NCBI GenBank assembly: GCA_963818505.1
Contig: CAWFSJ010000001.1
Coordinates: forward strand, 186,001 to 250,000
Reading direction: 5' to 3'
Source: JADKAV01 sp963818505
Lineage (GTDB): Bacteria; Actinomycetota; Actinomycetes; S36-B12; UBA10799
Length of the DNA: 64,000 bases
Shown: positions 33,589 through 43,804 of the stretch, in pieces
Layout: every line of letters begins with the position of its first letter
Numbering within the stretch: the stretch's first letter is position 1
The notes under the pieces: model-generated
What the model was told of the DNA's origin: nothing
What the model saw: only the letters and a program-made list of their open reading frames with translations
The model's database searches: none
Translations under genes and position numbers: made by a program

Positions 33589-35547
33589 GTGGCAGACCCG
33601 ATGTCATACCGGCCGCCTGCGGGCAGCATTCCGCCCTTACCAGGTGTCTATCGTTTCAGAGATTCTGACACGCGCACTATTTATGTGGGAAAGGCCACAA
33701 ATCTGCGCAGTCGTCTTTCCAGCTACTTCCAGAGCCCTGCTGGCATGCATCCCAGGACAGCGGCCATGGTGCAGACGGCGTGCTCGGTCGACTGGGTGGT
33801 GGTGGATTCGGAGACCGAGGCGCTGCAACTGGAGTACCAGTGGATCAAGCAATTCGCGCCGCGTTTCAACGTCAAGTACCGCGATGACAAGTCCTACCCG
33901 TATCTGGCCATCACCTTGTGGGAGCAGTACCCGCGGGTGATGGTCATGCGCGGCGACCGACGCAAGGGCGTGAAGTATTTCGGCCCTTACGCCCAAGCGT
34001 GGGCGATCCGGGAGACGGTGGATCAGGTGCTGAGGGTGTTCCCGGTGCGAACCTGCAGCAACGGGGTCTTCCGCCGATCCGAGCAGATGGGAAGGCCTTG
34101 TCTGCTCGGGTACATCGGCAAGTGCAGTGCGCCGTGCGTCGGGCGCATCTCCCCGGAGGAGCACCGGAGTCTGGCTGAGGACCTCGTGTCATTCCTTGGT
34201 ACCGGGACCGATCGTTTCATGCGGGACCTGGATGCCAGGATGCGTGAGGCCTCGGCGCAACAGGACTACGAGACTGCGGCCAGGCTGCGTGATGATCTCG
34301 GCGCGCTTCGCAAGGCCATGGAACGCAGCGCTCTGGTTCTGCCACCGGACACCAGCGCAGACCTTGTCGCTTATGTCGAGGACGACCTTGAGGCCGCCTT
34401 CCAGGTGTTCCACGTGCGGGCGGGTCGTGTGCGCGGACAGCACGGCTTCGTCTTGGAGAAGGTGGCCGACGAGGGACCCATGGAGCTGATGACAGGTGTG
34501 ATGCAGCAGCTCTACGGGGATGAGGGGGCCGACATCCCTGTGGATGTCCTGGTCAGTGAGATGCCGGAACCCGCGGTCCAGACGTGGTTGACCACCCGGG
34601 CCGGTCGCCGGGTCAACGTCCGGGTCCCGCAGCGTGGGCGCAAGCGGGCGTTGCTGGAGACGGTGGCCAACAACGCGGGACAGACCCTTGCGTCGCACAA
34701 GTTGCGGCGCGCGGGCGACCTGAGCGTTCGTGCTGCAGCTCTCGAGGAGATCGGCGAGGCACTGGAGATGACCCAGGCTCCTCTTCGCATCGAGTGTGTG
34801 GACATCTCCAACCTGCAGGGCAATGATGTCGTGGCCTCCATGGTGGTCTTCGAGGACGGCCTGCCGCGCAAGTCCGACTACCGCCGCTTCTCGATCCGCG
34901 GGGTTGCCGGTCAGGATGACGTGGCCAGCGTCGCTGAGGTGGTGCGGCGCCGGTTCACCCGCTATCTGGCAGAACGCGCGGAGGCCACAGACATCGAGTT
35001 CGGTCCCGCAGGAGGTGCCAACGATGAGCGCAAGGCGTTCCGTTACCCGCCGCAGTTGTTACTGATCGACGGGGGCAAGCCGCAGGTCGCCGCGGCCAAG
35101 GCAGCACTTGCCGAGCTGGAGATCGACGATATAGCCGTGGCGGGACTGGCCAAACGGCTCGAAGAGGTCTGGGTACCCGACAGTGAGGACCCGGTCATCT
35201 TGTCAAGGCGCAGTCAGGGCTTGTACTTGCTCCAGCGCATCCGTGACGAGGCACATCGTTTTGCGATCACCTATCACCGTCAGAAGCGCAGCCGCCGGCT
35301 GTCTGTCAGCGTCGTCGAGGACATCCCCGGCGTAGGCCCGACTCGGCGCAAGGCGTTGATGCGTGCCTTCGGCTCGCTGTCGCGGTTGCGCAAGGCCTCG
35401 GTCGAGGAGCTCGAGTCGGTGCCCGGGATCAACCACGGCCTCGCGGAAGCGATCGTGGCGCACATGGCCTCGGAGGCGGTCGCGCCGGCAGTGAATGTGA
35501 CGACCGGTGAGGTTATTGACCAAGATGGTGCTGGGAGGCCCGCATGA
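33589..35547 (+). CDS. uvrC: Excinuclease ABC subunit C
   Basis: 652 residues. UvrC makes both incisions around a UvrB-bound lesion. The N-terminal GIY-YIG nuclease shows LPGVYRFRDSDTRTIYVGKA (about 17-36). A UVR motif (QDYETAARLRDDLGALRKAM, about 225-244) binds UvrB. The central RNase H-like endonuclease domain includes IECVDISNLQGND and LLIDGGKPQV. The C-terminal double helix-hairpin-helix has IPGVGPTRRKALMRAFGS. The GTG start is supported by the -10 element six bases upstream. It overlaps rapZ by ATGA, starting a conserved actinobacterial block. Confidence 0.97.
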   Translation: MADPMSYRPPAGSIPPLPGVYRFRDSDTRTIYVGKATNLRSRLSSYFQSPAGMHPRTAAMVQTACSVDWVVVDSETEALQLEYQWIKQFAPRFNVKYRDDKSYPYLAITLWEQYPRVMVMRGDRRKGVKYFGPYAQAWAIRETVDQVLRVFPVRTCSNGVFRRSEQMGRPCLLGYIGKCSAPCVGRISPEEHRSLAEDLVSFLGTGTDRFMRDLDARMREASAQQDYETAARLRDDLGALRKAMERSALVLPPDTSADLVAYVEDDLEAAFQVFHVRAGRVRGQHGFVLEKVADEGPMELMTGVMQQLYGDEGADIPVDVLVSEMPEPAVQTWLTTRAGRRVNVRVPQRGRKRALLETVANNAGQTLASHKLRRAGDLSVRAAALEEIGEALEMTQAPLRIECVDISNLQGNDVVASMVVFEDGLPRKSDYRRFSIRGVAGQDDVASVAEVVRRRFTRYLAERAEATDIEFGPAGGANDERKAFRYPPQLLLIDGGKPQVAAAKAALAELEIDDIAVAGLAKRLEEVWVPDSEDPVILSRRSQGLYLLQRIRDEAHRFAITYHRQKRSRRLSVSVVEDIPGVGPTRRKALMRAFGSLSRLRKASVEELESVPGINHGLAEAIVAHMASEAVAPAVNVTTGEVIDQDGAGRPA

Positions 35548-36410
35548 ACAACCCGCAGTTCGAGGTGCTCATCGTCACGGGGATGTCCGGGGCGGGACGC
35601 AGCACAGCCGCTCGCGCGCTGGAGGACGCCGGCTGGTTCGTGGTGGACAACCTCCCTCCGTCACTGCTGCAGTCCACCATCGACCTGCTGCAACCTCGCC
35701 CGGACGTTCAACGGCTCGCGGTCGTGGTGGACGTTCGCGGGGGGCCCTTGTTCTCCAACCTGGTCACGGTGACCCAGGCACTGCGCGAGGCGCAAACCAA
35801 CGTGGGGATCCTCTTCCTGGAAGCCTCCGAGGAGGTCCTCGTGCGCCGGTTCGAGTCGTCGCGCAGGCCGCACCCACTGCAGGAGGGCGGCACTCTGCTG
35901 GACGCGCTGCGCGAGGAACGGGTCATGCTGGCGGAGTTCCGGGCGGGTGCGGACATGGTCGTCGACACCTCGACGAAATCCGTACACGACCTGCGACGGG
36001 TGATCGACGCCAACTACCGCGGACCCGGCCCGGAGGTCATCCGGGTGTCGGTGCTCAGCTTCGGATTCAAGTACGGGATTCCCGTGGACGCCGACATGGT
36101 GGCCGATGTGCGGTTCCTGCCGAACCCCTTCTGGGTCCCGGACCTGCGCGAGCAGACGGGCAGGGACGCAGAGGTCAGCGACTACGTGCTCAGCCGGGAG
36201 GGGGCACTGGACGTCCTGGATCACTATGCGGCCATCGTGAACCTGGTTGCTGAAGGCTATGTGCGCGAGGGCAAGCGCTACGTCACGATCGGGATCGGGT
36301 GCACTGGCGGCAAGCATCGCAGCGTCGCCACCACCGAAAGGCTGGCCGAGATGTTGCGCGAACAGGGCCATCAGGTGGTCGTCCAGCATAGGGATCTGGG
36401 GCGGGAATGA
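35544..36410 (+). CDS. rapZ: RapZ/YvcJ family P-loop nucleotide-binding protein (RNase adapter)
   Basis: 288 residues. The P-loop GMSGAGRST (13-21) has Arg in place of the usual Lys, as is common in actinobacterial members. The C-terminal RNA-binding half contains the conserved FGFKYGIPVDADMVADVRFLPNPF and IGIGCTGGKHRSVA blocks. In E. coli RapZ directs RNase E to a regulatory RNA controlling amino-sugar synthesis; the actinobacterial role is not settled. The gene is coupled by overlaps on both sides (uvrC and yvcK). Its conserved neighbourhood with whiA suggests a link to cell-wall precursor control or development. Confidence 0.95.
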   Translation: MNNPQFEVLIVTGMSGAGRSTAARALEDAGWFVVDNLPPSLLQSTIDLLQPRPDVQRLAVVVDVRGGPLFSNLVTVTQALREAQTNVGILFLEASEEVLVRRFESSRRPHPLQEGGTLLDALREERVMLAEFRAGADMVVDTSTKSVHDLRRVIDANYRGPGPEVIRVSVLSFGFKYGIPVDADMVADVRFLPNPFWVPDLREQTGRDAEVSDYVLSREGALDVLDHYAAIVNLVAEGYVREGKRYVTIGIGCTGGKHRSVATTERLAEMLREQGHQVVVQHRDLGRE

Positions 36411-37378
36411 GCCCGCTCACGCCGGCTTCGACCTGGTCGACTGGGCCGTCGGTCGTAGCCCTCGGGGGAGGCCATGGGCTCGCAGCCACACTGCGGGCCT
36501 TACGACGTGTCACAGACTCCGTGACGGCGGTAGTGGGCGTGTCCGATGACGGGGGCTCGTCTGGGCGGATCCGCCGGGAGTTGGGGCTCATGCCCCCGGG
36601 CGATCTGCGCATGGCGCTGGCGGCGCTCTGCGGGGACGACACCTGGGGACGGACGTGGTCGCGGGTCCTTCAGCACCGGTTCGAAGGCGTGGGTGAGTTG
36701 TCGGGCCACGCGGTGGGGAACCTACTCATCTGCGCGCTGTGGGAGGAGACCGGCGACCCTGTGGCGGGCCTCGACTGGGTTGCGGCTCTGCTGGAGGCGC
36801 AAGGCCGCGTGCTTCCTGTGGCCTGCGAACCCGTGGACCTCATCGCGGATGTGCGCGGTCTCGAGGGCCCGGACTCGATCTCGGTGCTGCGCGGGCAGGT
36901 GGACATCGCCACGACCGCCGGTGAAGTCGTGGCCTTGCGGATCGAGCCGGAGGAACCTGCCCCCTGCCTGCCGGTGCTCGAGGCCCTCGACCGCGCTCGG
37001 ATGGTCGTGCTGGGTCCCGGTAGCTGGTTCACCTCGGTGCTGCCGCATCTGTACGTGAAGCCGGTGCACGACGCCTTGATCAAGACACGGGCCGTGCGGG
37101 TTCTGGTCGTGAACGTCGCCCCCCAGCCGGGTGAGACCACCGGTTACACGCCCGCCCGCTATCTGCGCAACCTGGCCGAGGTATTTCCCGAGGTGCGTCT
37201 CGACTATGTGGTGGTGGACCCGAGTTCGGTGATCGACGCTGCGGAACTGAGCGCTGCCTGCACGGCTGTGGGCGCGCAGTTGCTCGTCGAAGAGGTCCGA
37301 GCGCAAGAGGCCGGTGAGCCCAAGTCGGTTCATGACACGCTGCTACTCGCCTCCGTTTTCCAGCGGATCTTGGACTGA
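36407..37378 (+). CDS. yvcK: YvcK/GluP (CofD-like) regulator of cell-wall/carbon metabolism
   Basis: 323 residues, ATG overlapping the rapZ stop. The N-terminal [20 protein letters not shown] and [22 protein letters not shown] are the nucleotide-sugar and substrate-binding blocks of the UPF0052/CofD fold. The family binds UDP-GlcNAc and, in B. subtilis and mycobacteria, is needed for normal cell shape on certain carbon sources (CuvA in M. tuberculosis). The rapZ-yvcK-whiA order is conserved across Gram-positives. Length is typical. Confidence 0.95.
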   Translation: MSPLTPASTWSTGPSVVALGGGHGLAATLRALRRVTDSVTAVVGVSDDGGSSGRIRRELGLMPPGDLRMALAALCGDDTWGRTWSRVLQHRFEGVGELSGHAVGNLLICALWEETGDPVAGLDWVAALLEAQGRVLPVACEPVDLIADVRGLEGPDSISVLRGQVDIATTAGEVVALRIEPEEPAPCLPVLEALDRARMVVLGPGSWFTSVLPHLYVKPVHDALIKTRAVRVLVVNVAPQPGETTGYTPARYLRNLAEVFPEVRLDYVVVDPSSVIDAAELSAACTAVGAQLLVEEVRAQEAGEPKSVHDTLLLASVFQRILD

Positions 37379-37448
37379 GTCTGGCCAGCCTGGACCTATC
37401 TTGGGGTTTTCCATTCGGGTGCTTGACGCTGCGTGTGAGAATCAGCCC

Positions 37449-38429
37449 ATGGCCATGACCGCCGCCGTGAAGGACGAGCTGAACCAACTCGAGATCACCA
37501 AGACGTGCTGCCGGAAGGCGGAAACCTCAGCGATGCTGAGGTTCGGCGGGGCTCTGCACATCGTCAGCGGCAAGATCGTGGTCGAGGCGGAGTTCGACAC
37601 CGGTGCCGCCGCCCGTCGACTGCGGGCCAACCTTGCTGAGATCTTCGGCCAGCAGGCCGACTTTGCCGTGGTGCACAAAGGGGGATTGCGCAAGGGCACC
37701 CGCTACATGGTCCGCGTCGCCTCCGGCGGTGAGCAGCTCGCGCGACAGGCTGGTCTGGTCGACGCATCCGGTCGTCCCGTGCGTGGTCTGCCGCCGCACG
37801 TGGTGACCGCGGGGATCTGCGATGCCGAGGCCGCCTGGCGAGGTGCCTTTCTGGCGCACGGTTCCTTGACAGAACCTGGCCGGTCCTCCGCGATGGAGGT
37901 GACGTGCCCCGGTCCGGAGGCCGCGCTCGCGCTGGTCGGTGCGGCCAGACGGATGGGCATCCCCGCCAAGAGCAGGGAAGTGCGCGGCGTGGAACGGGTT
38001 GTGATCCGCGATGGCGACGCCATCAGCCAGATGCTCGCGCGGATGGGCGCCCACTCGTCAGTGCTCGTCTGGGAGGAACGCCGCACCCGCCGCGAGGTGC
38101 GGGCAACCGCCAACCGCTTGGCCAACTTCGACGACGCGAACCTGCGGCGATCGGCGCGGGCTGCGGTTGCGGCCAGCGCCCGCGTGGAGCGGGCGCTGGA
38201 GATTCTGGGCGACGACGTGCCCGATCACCTGGCTGCGGCCGGTGCGTTGCGCATGGAGCACCGCCAGGCTTCGCTGGAGGAACTCGGCGCCCTGGCGGAC
38301 CCGCCTATGACCAAGGACGCGATCGCCGGGCGCATTCGACGCCTCTTGGGGCTGGCCGACCGTCGGGCCCGGGAGTTGGGCATTCCGGACACTGAGGCGA
38401 CCTTGGTGACCGACGACGAACTTGTCTGA
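37449..38429 (+). CDS. whiA: WhiA sporulation/cell-division transcription regulator
   Basis: 326 residues from the ATG at 37449; an in-frame ATG lies two codons later. The open frame extends upstream into yvcK but without family sequence. The N-terminal LAGLIDADG-like homing-endonuclease fold covers about residues 15-220 ([31 protein letters not shown]) and lacks catalytic use. The C-terminal helix-turn-helix spans about 240-326 ([27 protein letters not shown]). In Streptomyces WhiA co-activates division genes with WhiB; in non-sporulating relatives it supports division and growth. Confidence 0.96.
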   Translation: MAMTAAVKDELNQLEITKTCCRKAETSAMLRFGGALHIVSGKIVVEAEFDTGAAARRLRANLAEIFGQQADFAVVHKGGLRKGTRYMVRVASGGEQLARQAGLVDASGRPVRGLPPHVVTAGICDAEAAWRGAFLAHGSLTEPGRSSAMEVTCPGPEAALALVGAARRMGIPAKSREVRGVERVVIRDGDAISQMLARMGAHSSVLVWEERRTRREVRATANRLANFDDANLRRSARAAVAASARVERALEILGDDVPDHLAAAGALRMEHRQASLEELGALADPPMTKDAIAGRIRRLLGLADRRARELGIPDTEATLVTDDELV

Positions 38430-38437
38430 CCTCCCGA

Positions 38438-38443
38438 TAGAAT
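38438..38443 (+). promoter_or_regulatory. Candidate -10 (TAGAAT) for the gap operon
   Basis: TAGAAT lies 33 bases before the gap GTG, leaving a short leader that carries AAGGAG (38459-38464). A matching -35 is not obvious. It would allow gap-pgk-tpiA expression independent of whiA. Confidence 0.4.
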
Positions 38444-38467
38444 TGAAACATCCAACCTAAGGAGTGA

Positions 38468-39498
<1,031 letters not shown>

Positions 39499-39499
<1 letters not shown>

Positions 39500-40671
39500 T
39501 GCACACACTGAGCGACCTCGACCTGGCAGGCGCTTCGGTTCTGGTCCGCCTTGATCTGAACGTCCCGCTGGCCGATGGCCAGATCACCGACGACGGCCGG
39601 ATCAAGGCGGCCCTGCCGACCCTGCAGGAGTTGTTGGCGGCCGGTGCCAAACCCGTTGTGGTCGCGCACCTGGGCCGCCCCAAGGGGCACGTGAACCCGG
39701 ATCTCTCTCTGGCGCCCGTTGCCGAGCGGATGTCGACGTTGCTGGGCGTACCGGTGGATCTCGCTGCAACCGGCGAGATGCCTGCCGGTGAGCCCGGACG
39801 TGTGGTCCTGCTGGAGAACATTCGTTTCGACCCCCGCGAGGCCAGCAAGAACGTCGAGGATCGTGAGGCCCTGGCCGCCGAACTCGCTGCGGGCAGGGAC
39901 GCGTACGTCGGTGACGGCTTCGGTGTGCTGCACCGTGAACAGGCCAGCGTCACCGATGTCGCAAAACTGCTGCCGAACGCAGCCGGGCGCCTGGTCGAGA
40001 AGGAGATCAGGTCCTTCGAGACCGTGCTCAAGGATCCCGCCCGGCCCTACACGGTCGTCCTGGGTGGTTCCAAGGTCTCGGACAAGCTCGGTGTGATCGA
40101 CAATCTGCTGAAGTCGGTGGACCGCCTCATCATCGGTGGCGGGATGTGCTTCACCTTCCTGGCCGCGCAGGGCCATGCCATCGGCGACTCGTTGTTCGAG
40201 GCCGACTGGGTCGACGCGTGTTTACAGATCCTCAAGGACGCGCAGGCATCCGGCGTGACCGTCATGCTGCCGACCGACATCGTGATCGCGCAGGAGGTCG
40301 ACCCGGACGCCCAGTGTGAGGTCGTCAAGGTCTCCGCGGGGATCCCGGATGGCTGGAAGGGCCTGGACATCGGCCCGCAGACGGCCGCGGCGTACGCTCA
40401 GGCCGTCCTGGATTCGGCCACCGTGGTGTGGAACGGGCCGATGGGGGTCTTCGAGATGGCTCCGTTCGCCGCGGGGACCAAAACCGTGGCGGAGGCGCTG
40501 ACGCAGACATCAGGCTTCACCGTCGTGGGCGGGGGTGACTCCGCGGCGGCCGTTAGGCTGCTGGGGTTGGACGCGCAGGCCATCGACCATATTTCGACGG
40601 GCGGCGGTGCCAGCCTGGAGTTGCTGGAGGGCAAGACACTGCCCGGGATCGCTGTACTGGAGGACGCATGA
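39499..40671 (+). CDS. pgk: Phosphoglycerate kinase
   Basis: 390 residues from the ATG at 39499, which overlaps the gap stop by one base. It makes ATP from 1,3-bisphosphoglycerate. Substrate-binding motifs [10 protein letters not shown] (15-24) and [10 protein letters not shown] are present. The nucleotide-side GGSKVSDKL and the C-terminal [15 protein letters not shown] and [13 protein letters not shown] blocks are complete. It overlaps tpiA by ATGA. Confidence 0.98.
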
Positions 40672-41456
40672 GCCGCAAACCGCTGATGGCGGGCAACTGG
40701 AAGATGCACCTGAACCACCTGGAGGCCATCGCCTTGGTGCAGAAGGTCGCCTTCCTGCTCAAGGACGACGACTACGCGGCGGTGGATGTCGTGGTGCTGC
40801 CACCGTTCACCGACCTGCGCAGCGTGCAGACCCTCGTAGAGGGCGACAAGTTGCACATCGGCTACGGCGCTCAGGACCTGTCTGCGCACAAGGCCGGCGC
40901 GTACACAGGCGAGATAGCCGCTCACATGCTGTCCAAGCTCGGTTGCACATATGTGACGGTCGGCCACAGCGAGCGCCGGAGCTACCACGACGAGACTGAC
41001 GCCGTGGTGAACGCCAAGGCGAAGGCCGCCCTGGAGAACGGCCTGACGCCCATCGTGTGTGTGGGCGAGCACCTTGATGTTCGGCAAGCGGGTAACCACG
41101 TGGAACACGTGACCGACCAGCTGACCGGCAGCCTCGAAGGACTCACTGAGGAGCAGATGCTGTCGGTGGTCATCGCCTACGAACCTGTATGGGCGATCGG
41201 CACCGGCGAGGTGGCATCACCTGAGGATGCTCAGGAGGTGTGTGCGGTTGTGCGCCAGTGGGTGGGCGAGGCCTACGGCGCTGGGGTGGCCGAGCAGGTC
41301 CGGGTCTTGTACGGGGGCTCTGTGAAGTCCTCGAACATCGCCGGAATCATGGCGAAGGCCGACGTGGATGGTGCTCTGATCGGGGGCGCGAGTCTTGACG
41401 CCGACGAGTTCGCCACGATTGTGCGGTACCGCCTCCACCCGCAGACCAGTGCCTGA
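40668..41456 (+). CDS. tpiA: Triosephosphate isomerase
   Basis: 262 residues. It interconverts dihydroxyacetone phosphate and glyceraldehyde-3-phosphate. The catalytic Lys is in MAGNWKMHL, the His in TVGHSERR, and the Glu in [13 protein letters not shown] (PROSITE-type signature). The phosphate-binding YGGSVKSSN is present. It is the last of the coupled gap-pgk-tpiA genes; secG follows after 38 bases with its own Shine-Dalgarno sequence. Confidence 0.98.
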   Translation: MSRKPLMAGNWKMHLNHLEAIALVQKVAFLLKDDDYAAVDVVVLPPFTDLRSVQTLVEGDKLHIGYGAQDLSAHKAGAYTGEIAAHMLSKLGCTYVTVGHSERRSYHDETDAVVNAKAKAALENGLTPIVCVGEHLDVRQAGNHVEHVTDQLTGSLEGLTEEQMLSVVIAYEPVWAIGTGEVASPEDAQEVCAVVRQWVGEAYGAGVAEQVRVLYGGSVKSSNIAGIMAKADVDGALIGGASLDADEFATIVRYRLHPQTSA

Positions 41457-41494
41457 GGTTACTCTGGGCTGTACCCGGAAGGAAGGACAGCTCG

Positions 41495-41725
41495 GTGATT
41501 CTTGCACTTGAGGTACTGCTGCTGGTCACCAGCGTGCTGCTCGTCGCTCTTGTGTTGTTGCACAAGGGCAAGGGCGGCGGACTGTCCGACTTGTTCGGTG
41601 GTGGTGTGAGCACCTCCCTGGGTGGATCGAGTGTTGCTGAGCGCAACCTTGACCGAGTGACTGTCGGTGTTGGTCTTATCTGGGCGGCGACGATCATCGC
41701 GCTCGGGCTCATCACCAAGTCCTAA
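41495..41725 (+). CDS. secG: Preprotein translocase subunit SecG
   Basis: 76 residues, GTG start with GGAAGGAAGGA upstream. Two transmembrane helices (about 2-21 and 54-73) are joined by a Gly-rich loop, HKGKGGGLSDLFGGG, the SecG signature. It assists SecYEG-mediated export. The position between tpiA and rbpA is conserved in actinobacteria. Confidence 0.95.
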   Translation: MILALEVLLLVTSVLLVALVLLHKGKGGGLSDLFGGGVSTSLGGSSVAERNLDRVTVGVGLIWAATIIALGLITKS

Positions 41726-41743
41726 ACGGAAGGATCTCTACGC

Positions 41744-42076
41744 GTGGCCGGAGGAAGTGCGATCCGAGGTAGCCGGGTGGGTGCCGGACCGATGGGTGAG
41801 GCTGAACGGGGGGAGGCTGCGCCCCGCAAACAGATCCCGTTCTACTGTTCCAACGGCCATGAGAGTCGGCCGAGTTTCTCGCAGGACGCAGCAGTGCCCG
41901 CCGAATGGGACTGCCCTCGATGTGGTTTGCCCGCGGGACAGGACCAGCAGAACCCTCCTGCGCCGCCCAAGGTCGAGCCCTACAAGACGCACTTGGCCTA
42001 TGTCAAGGAGCGGCGCACGGGGGGAGAGGCCGACGCGCTTCTCGACGAGGCGATGAAGAACCTGCCTGAGGTCTGA
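41744..42076 (+). CDS. rbpA: RNA polymerase-binding protein RbpA
   Basis: 110 residues, GTG start with GGAAGG upstream. RbpA is an actinobacteria-specific activator that binds the principal sigma factor and stabilises open promoter complexes. It has the variable N-terminal tail, then the RbpA core FYCSNGHESRPSFS followed by WDCPRCGLPA. The basic linker and the C-terminal sigma-interacting helix (THLAYVKERRTGGEADALLDEAM) complete the protein. It follows secG by 18 bases and converges with pgl. Confidence 0.95.
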   Translation: MAGGSAIRGSRVGAGPMGEAERGEAAPRKQIPFYCSNGHESRPSFSQDAAVPAEWDCPRCGLPAGQDQQNPPAPPKVEPYKTHLAYVKERRTGGEADALLDEAMKNLPEV

Positions 42077-42113
42077 GCCCGATCACAGGACCGGGAAGCT
42101 CCTCGCTGGCCAC

Positions 42114-42857
42114 TCAGTGCTCGCGGGTGAGCCCTGCAGGTAGGTGCGCTGCGGCGTCCAGGTCGACGGCCAGCAGGGTCAGGCTGCGTCCGTGAACCCC
42201 TGCCGCCGGAACCGCCAGCGGTCCGGGGTCATTGATCAGCATGCCGACAGCGTCGGCCTTCCCCGCGCCCGAGGCGATCACGACCACCTCATCGGCGCGA
42301 TTGATGACATCGAAGGACATCGAGACCCGCACGGGCGGAGGCTTCGGTGAATCGGTCACTGCGAACGCCGGACGAGTCTCGCGCAGACCAGGATGCTCGG
42401 GGAACAACGAGGCGACATGGCCGTCCTCGCCCAGCCCGAGGATGCTGATGCAGAACGGTGGGCAGGGATTGCCGAACCCGGCCAACTCTGCGGTGTAGGC
42501 CTCAGCCGCCTCTGTCACCGTGGCGTACTGGTCACTGGAGGGCATCGGGTGAACGTTCGCGGCGGGCAGGTCCACAACATCCAGCAGTGCCTCCTGGGCC
42601 ATCACGTCGTTGCGCTGGGAGTCGCCAGCAGGCACGAAGCGCTCATCGGACCACCACACGTGAACGCGATCCCAGTCGATGCCGGCGTCGCGGGCAAGAC
42701 TGGCCAATGCCCCGTGACCGCCACGTCCCCCGGTGATGCAGATGTGGGCGAGGCCCTGGCTGGCCAGAGTGCGCAGGATCGCCCCCGCCATCCGCGTCGC
42801 AACGGCTTCAGAAACAGCCGCGGCATCGGGGTAGACGCCGATCTGTATCGAGCTCAC
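42114..42857 (-). CDS. pgl: 6-phosphogluconolactonase
   Basis: 247 residues, GTG start overlapping the opcA stop. It hydrolyses 6-phosphogluconolactone in the oxidative pentose-phosphate pathway. HICITGGRGGHGAL, VHVWWSDERFVPAGDSQRN and LGLGEDGHVASLFP are the conserved blocks of the SOL/DevB family. It is the last gene of the tal-zwf-opcA-pgl unit, where each stop overlaps the next start. Confidence 0.95.
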   Translation of the reverse strand: MSSIQIGVYPDAAAVSEAVATRMAGAILRTLASQGLAHICITGGRGGHGALASLARDAGIDWDRVHVWWSDERFVPAGDSQRNDVMAQEALLDVVDLPAANVHPMPSSDQYATVTEAAEAYTAELAGFGNPCPPFCISILGLGEDGHVASLFPEHPGLRETRPAFAVTDSPKPPPVRVSMSFDVINRADEVVVIASGAGKADAVGMLINDPGPLAVPAAGVHGRSLTLLAVDLDAAAHLPAGLTREH

Positions 42858-43804
42858 GATTGCGACTCGGGAGCCTCGGCCCTGTGCGCGGGTTTCGCCG
42901 TCGACTCGATCTTCACGGCGGCCAGGGACTCAGCGAACATCTCGTCCGGATCCAGGCGGCGCAGTTCTTCGCCGATCAGGTCCCGGAGGTCGCGGCGGGC
43001 CAGAGGCACGTCGTGGGCCGTCACCCCGGGCCGCGACAACCGACCGGTGCGACCATCCGGGCGCGACAACGTGATCGGTCCGTCGTCGGTGTGGATGAGG
43101 ACACCGGTTATCCCGGGCCCCTGACTGCGATGCAGTTCCACCGGGACGTTGAGACGGTTGCCCAACCAGGCGACCAGCAGCGCCGACGACGGATTGGAAC
43201 GTTCCGAACTCACCTCAACGCTGGTGATCCGGGCGAACGGCAGATCGAGCGCCGCCGCGAGCATCGAGCGCCAGACAGTGGTCCGGGTCCAGGCCAGGTC
43301 GGTATCCCCGGCGGTGTAGCCGTTCTGCCGCTCCAACAGCGCGTGCATGGGGTGGTGCTGAGCCGCGGCGTCGGTGATGCGCCGCTGGGCCATGCTCCCG
43401 ATGGCATCCCTGGCCGGCACCTCCGGACAGTGAGTGGGCCACCAGACAACCACCGGGGTGTCCGGCAGCAGCAGTGGCAGGGCCACCGAGGCCCCGTGTT
43501 CGGCCAGGTCCCCACGTAGACGCAGACGCACCGTCTCGCCTGGCCCCATCGTGTCGCCGACGTCGATGTTCGCGTCGAGTTGGGGCTCGACCCTTCCGGG
43601 CCGTGGGATCAACGTGATGATCCGGCAGGGGTGCTCCCTGGCGGAGAAGGCCGCCGCGCGGGTAGCGTCGGACTGGTTCTCCTCGTCGGTGACGATGATC
43701 AGGGTGAGCACCATGCCGGTTGAGGTAGCCCCGATGCGGTGGCGTTCGGCGTTGATCGAGCGGACGATCTCGCCGGTGGTCGTGTTCTCCAGTCTGGTGG
43801 TCAT
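42854..43804 (-). CDS. opcA: Glucose-6-phosphate dehydrogenase assembly protein OpcA
   Basis: 316 residues from the ATG at 43804, which overlaps the zwf stop (ATGA); the frame is open slightly further upstream but inside zwf. OpcA assists assembly or redox control of glucose-6-phosphate dehydrogenase, first described in cyanobacteria, and is standard next to zwf in actinobacteria. The LLLPDTPVVVWWP segment and the region around LALLERQNGY-like positions (ALLERQNGYTAGDTDLAWTR) match the family. No enzymatic motif is expected. Confidence 0.95.
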   Translation of the reverse strand: MTTRLENTTTGEIVRSINAERHRIGATSTGMVLTLIIVTDEENQSDATRAAAFSAREHPCRIITLIPRPGRVEPQLDANIDVGDTMGPGETVRLRLRGDLAEHGASVALPLLLPDTPVVVWWPTHCPEVPARDAIGSMAQRRITDAAAQHHPMHALLERQNGYTAGDTDLAWTRTTVWRSMLAAALDLPFARITSVEVSSERSNPSSALLVAWLGNRLNVPVELHRSQGPGITGVLIHTDDGPITLSRPDGRTGRLSRPGVTAHDVPLARRDLRDLIGEELRRLDPDEMFAESLAAVKIESTAKPAHRAEAPESQS

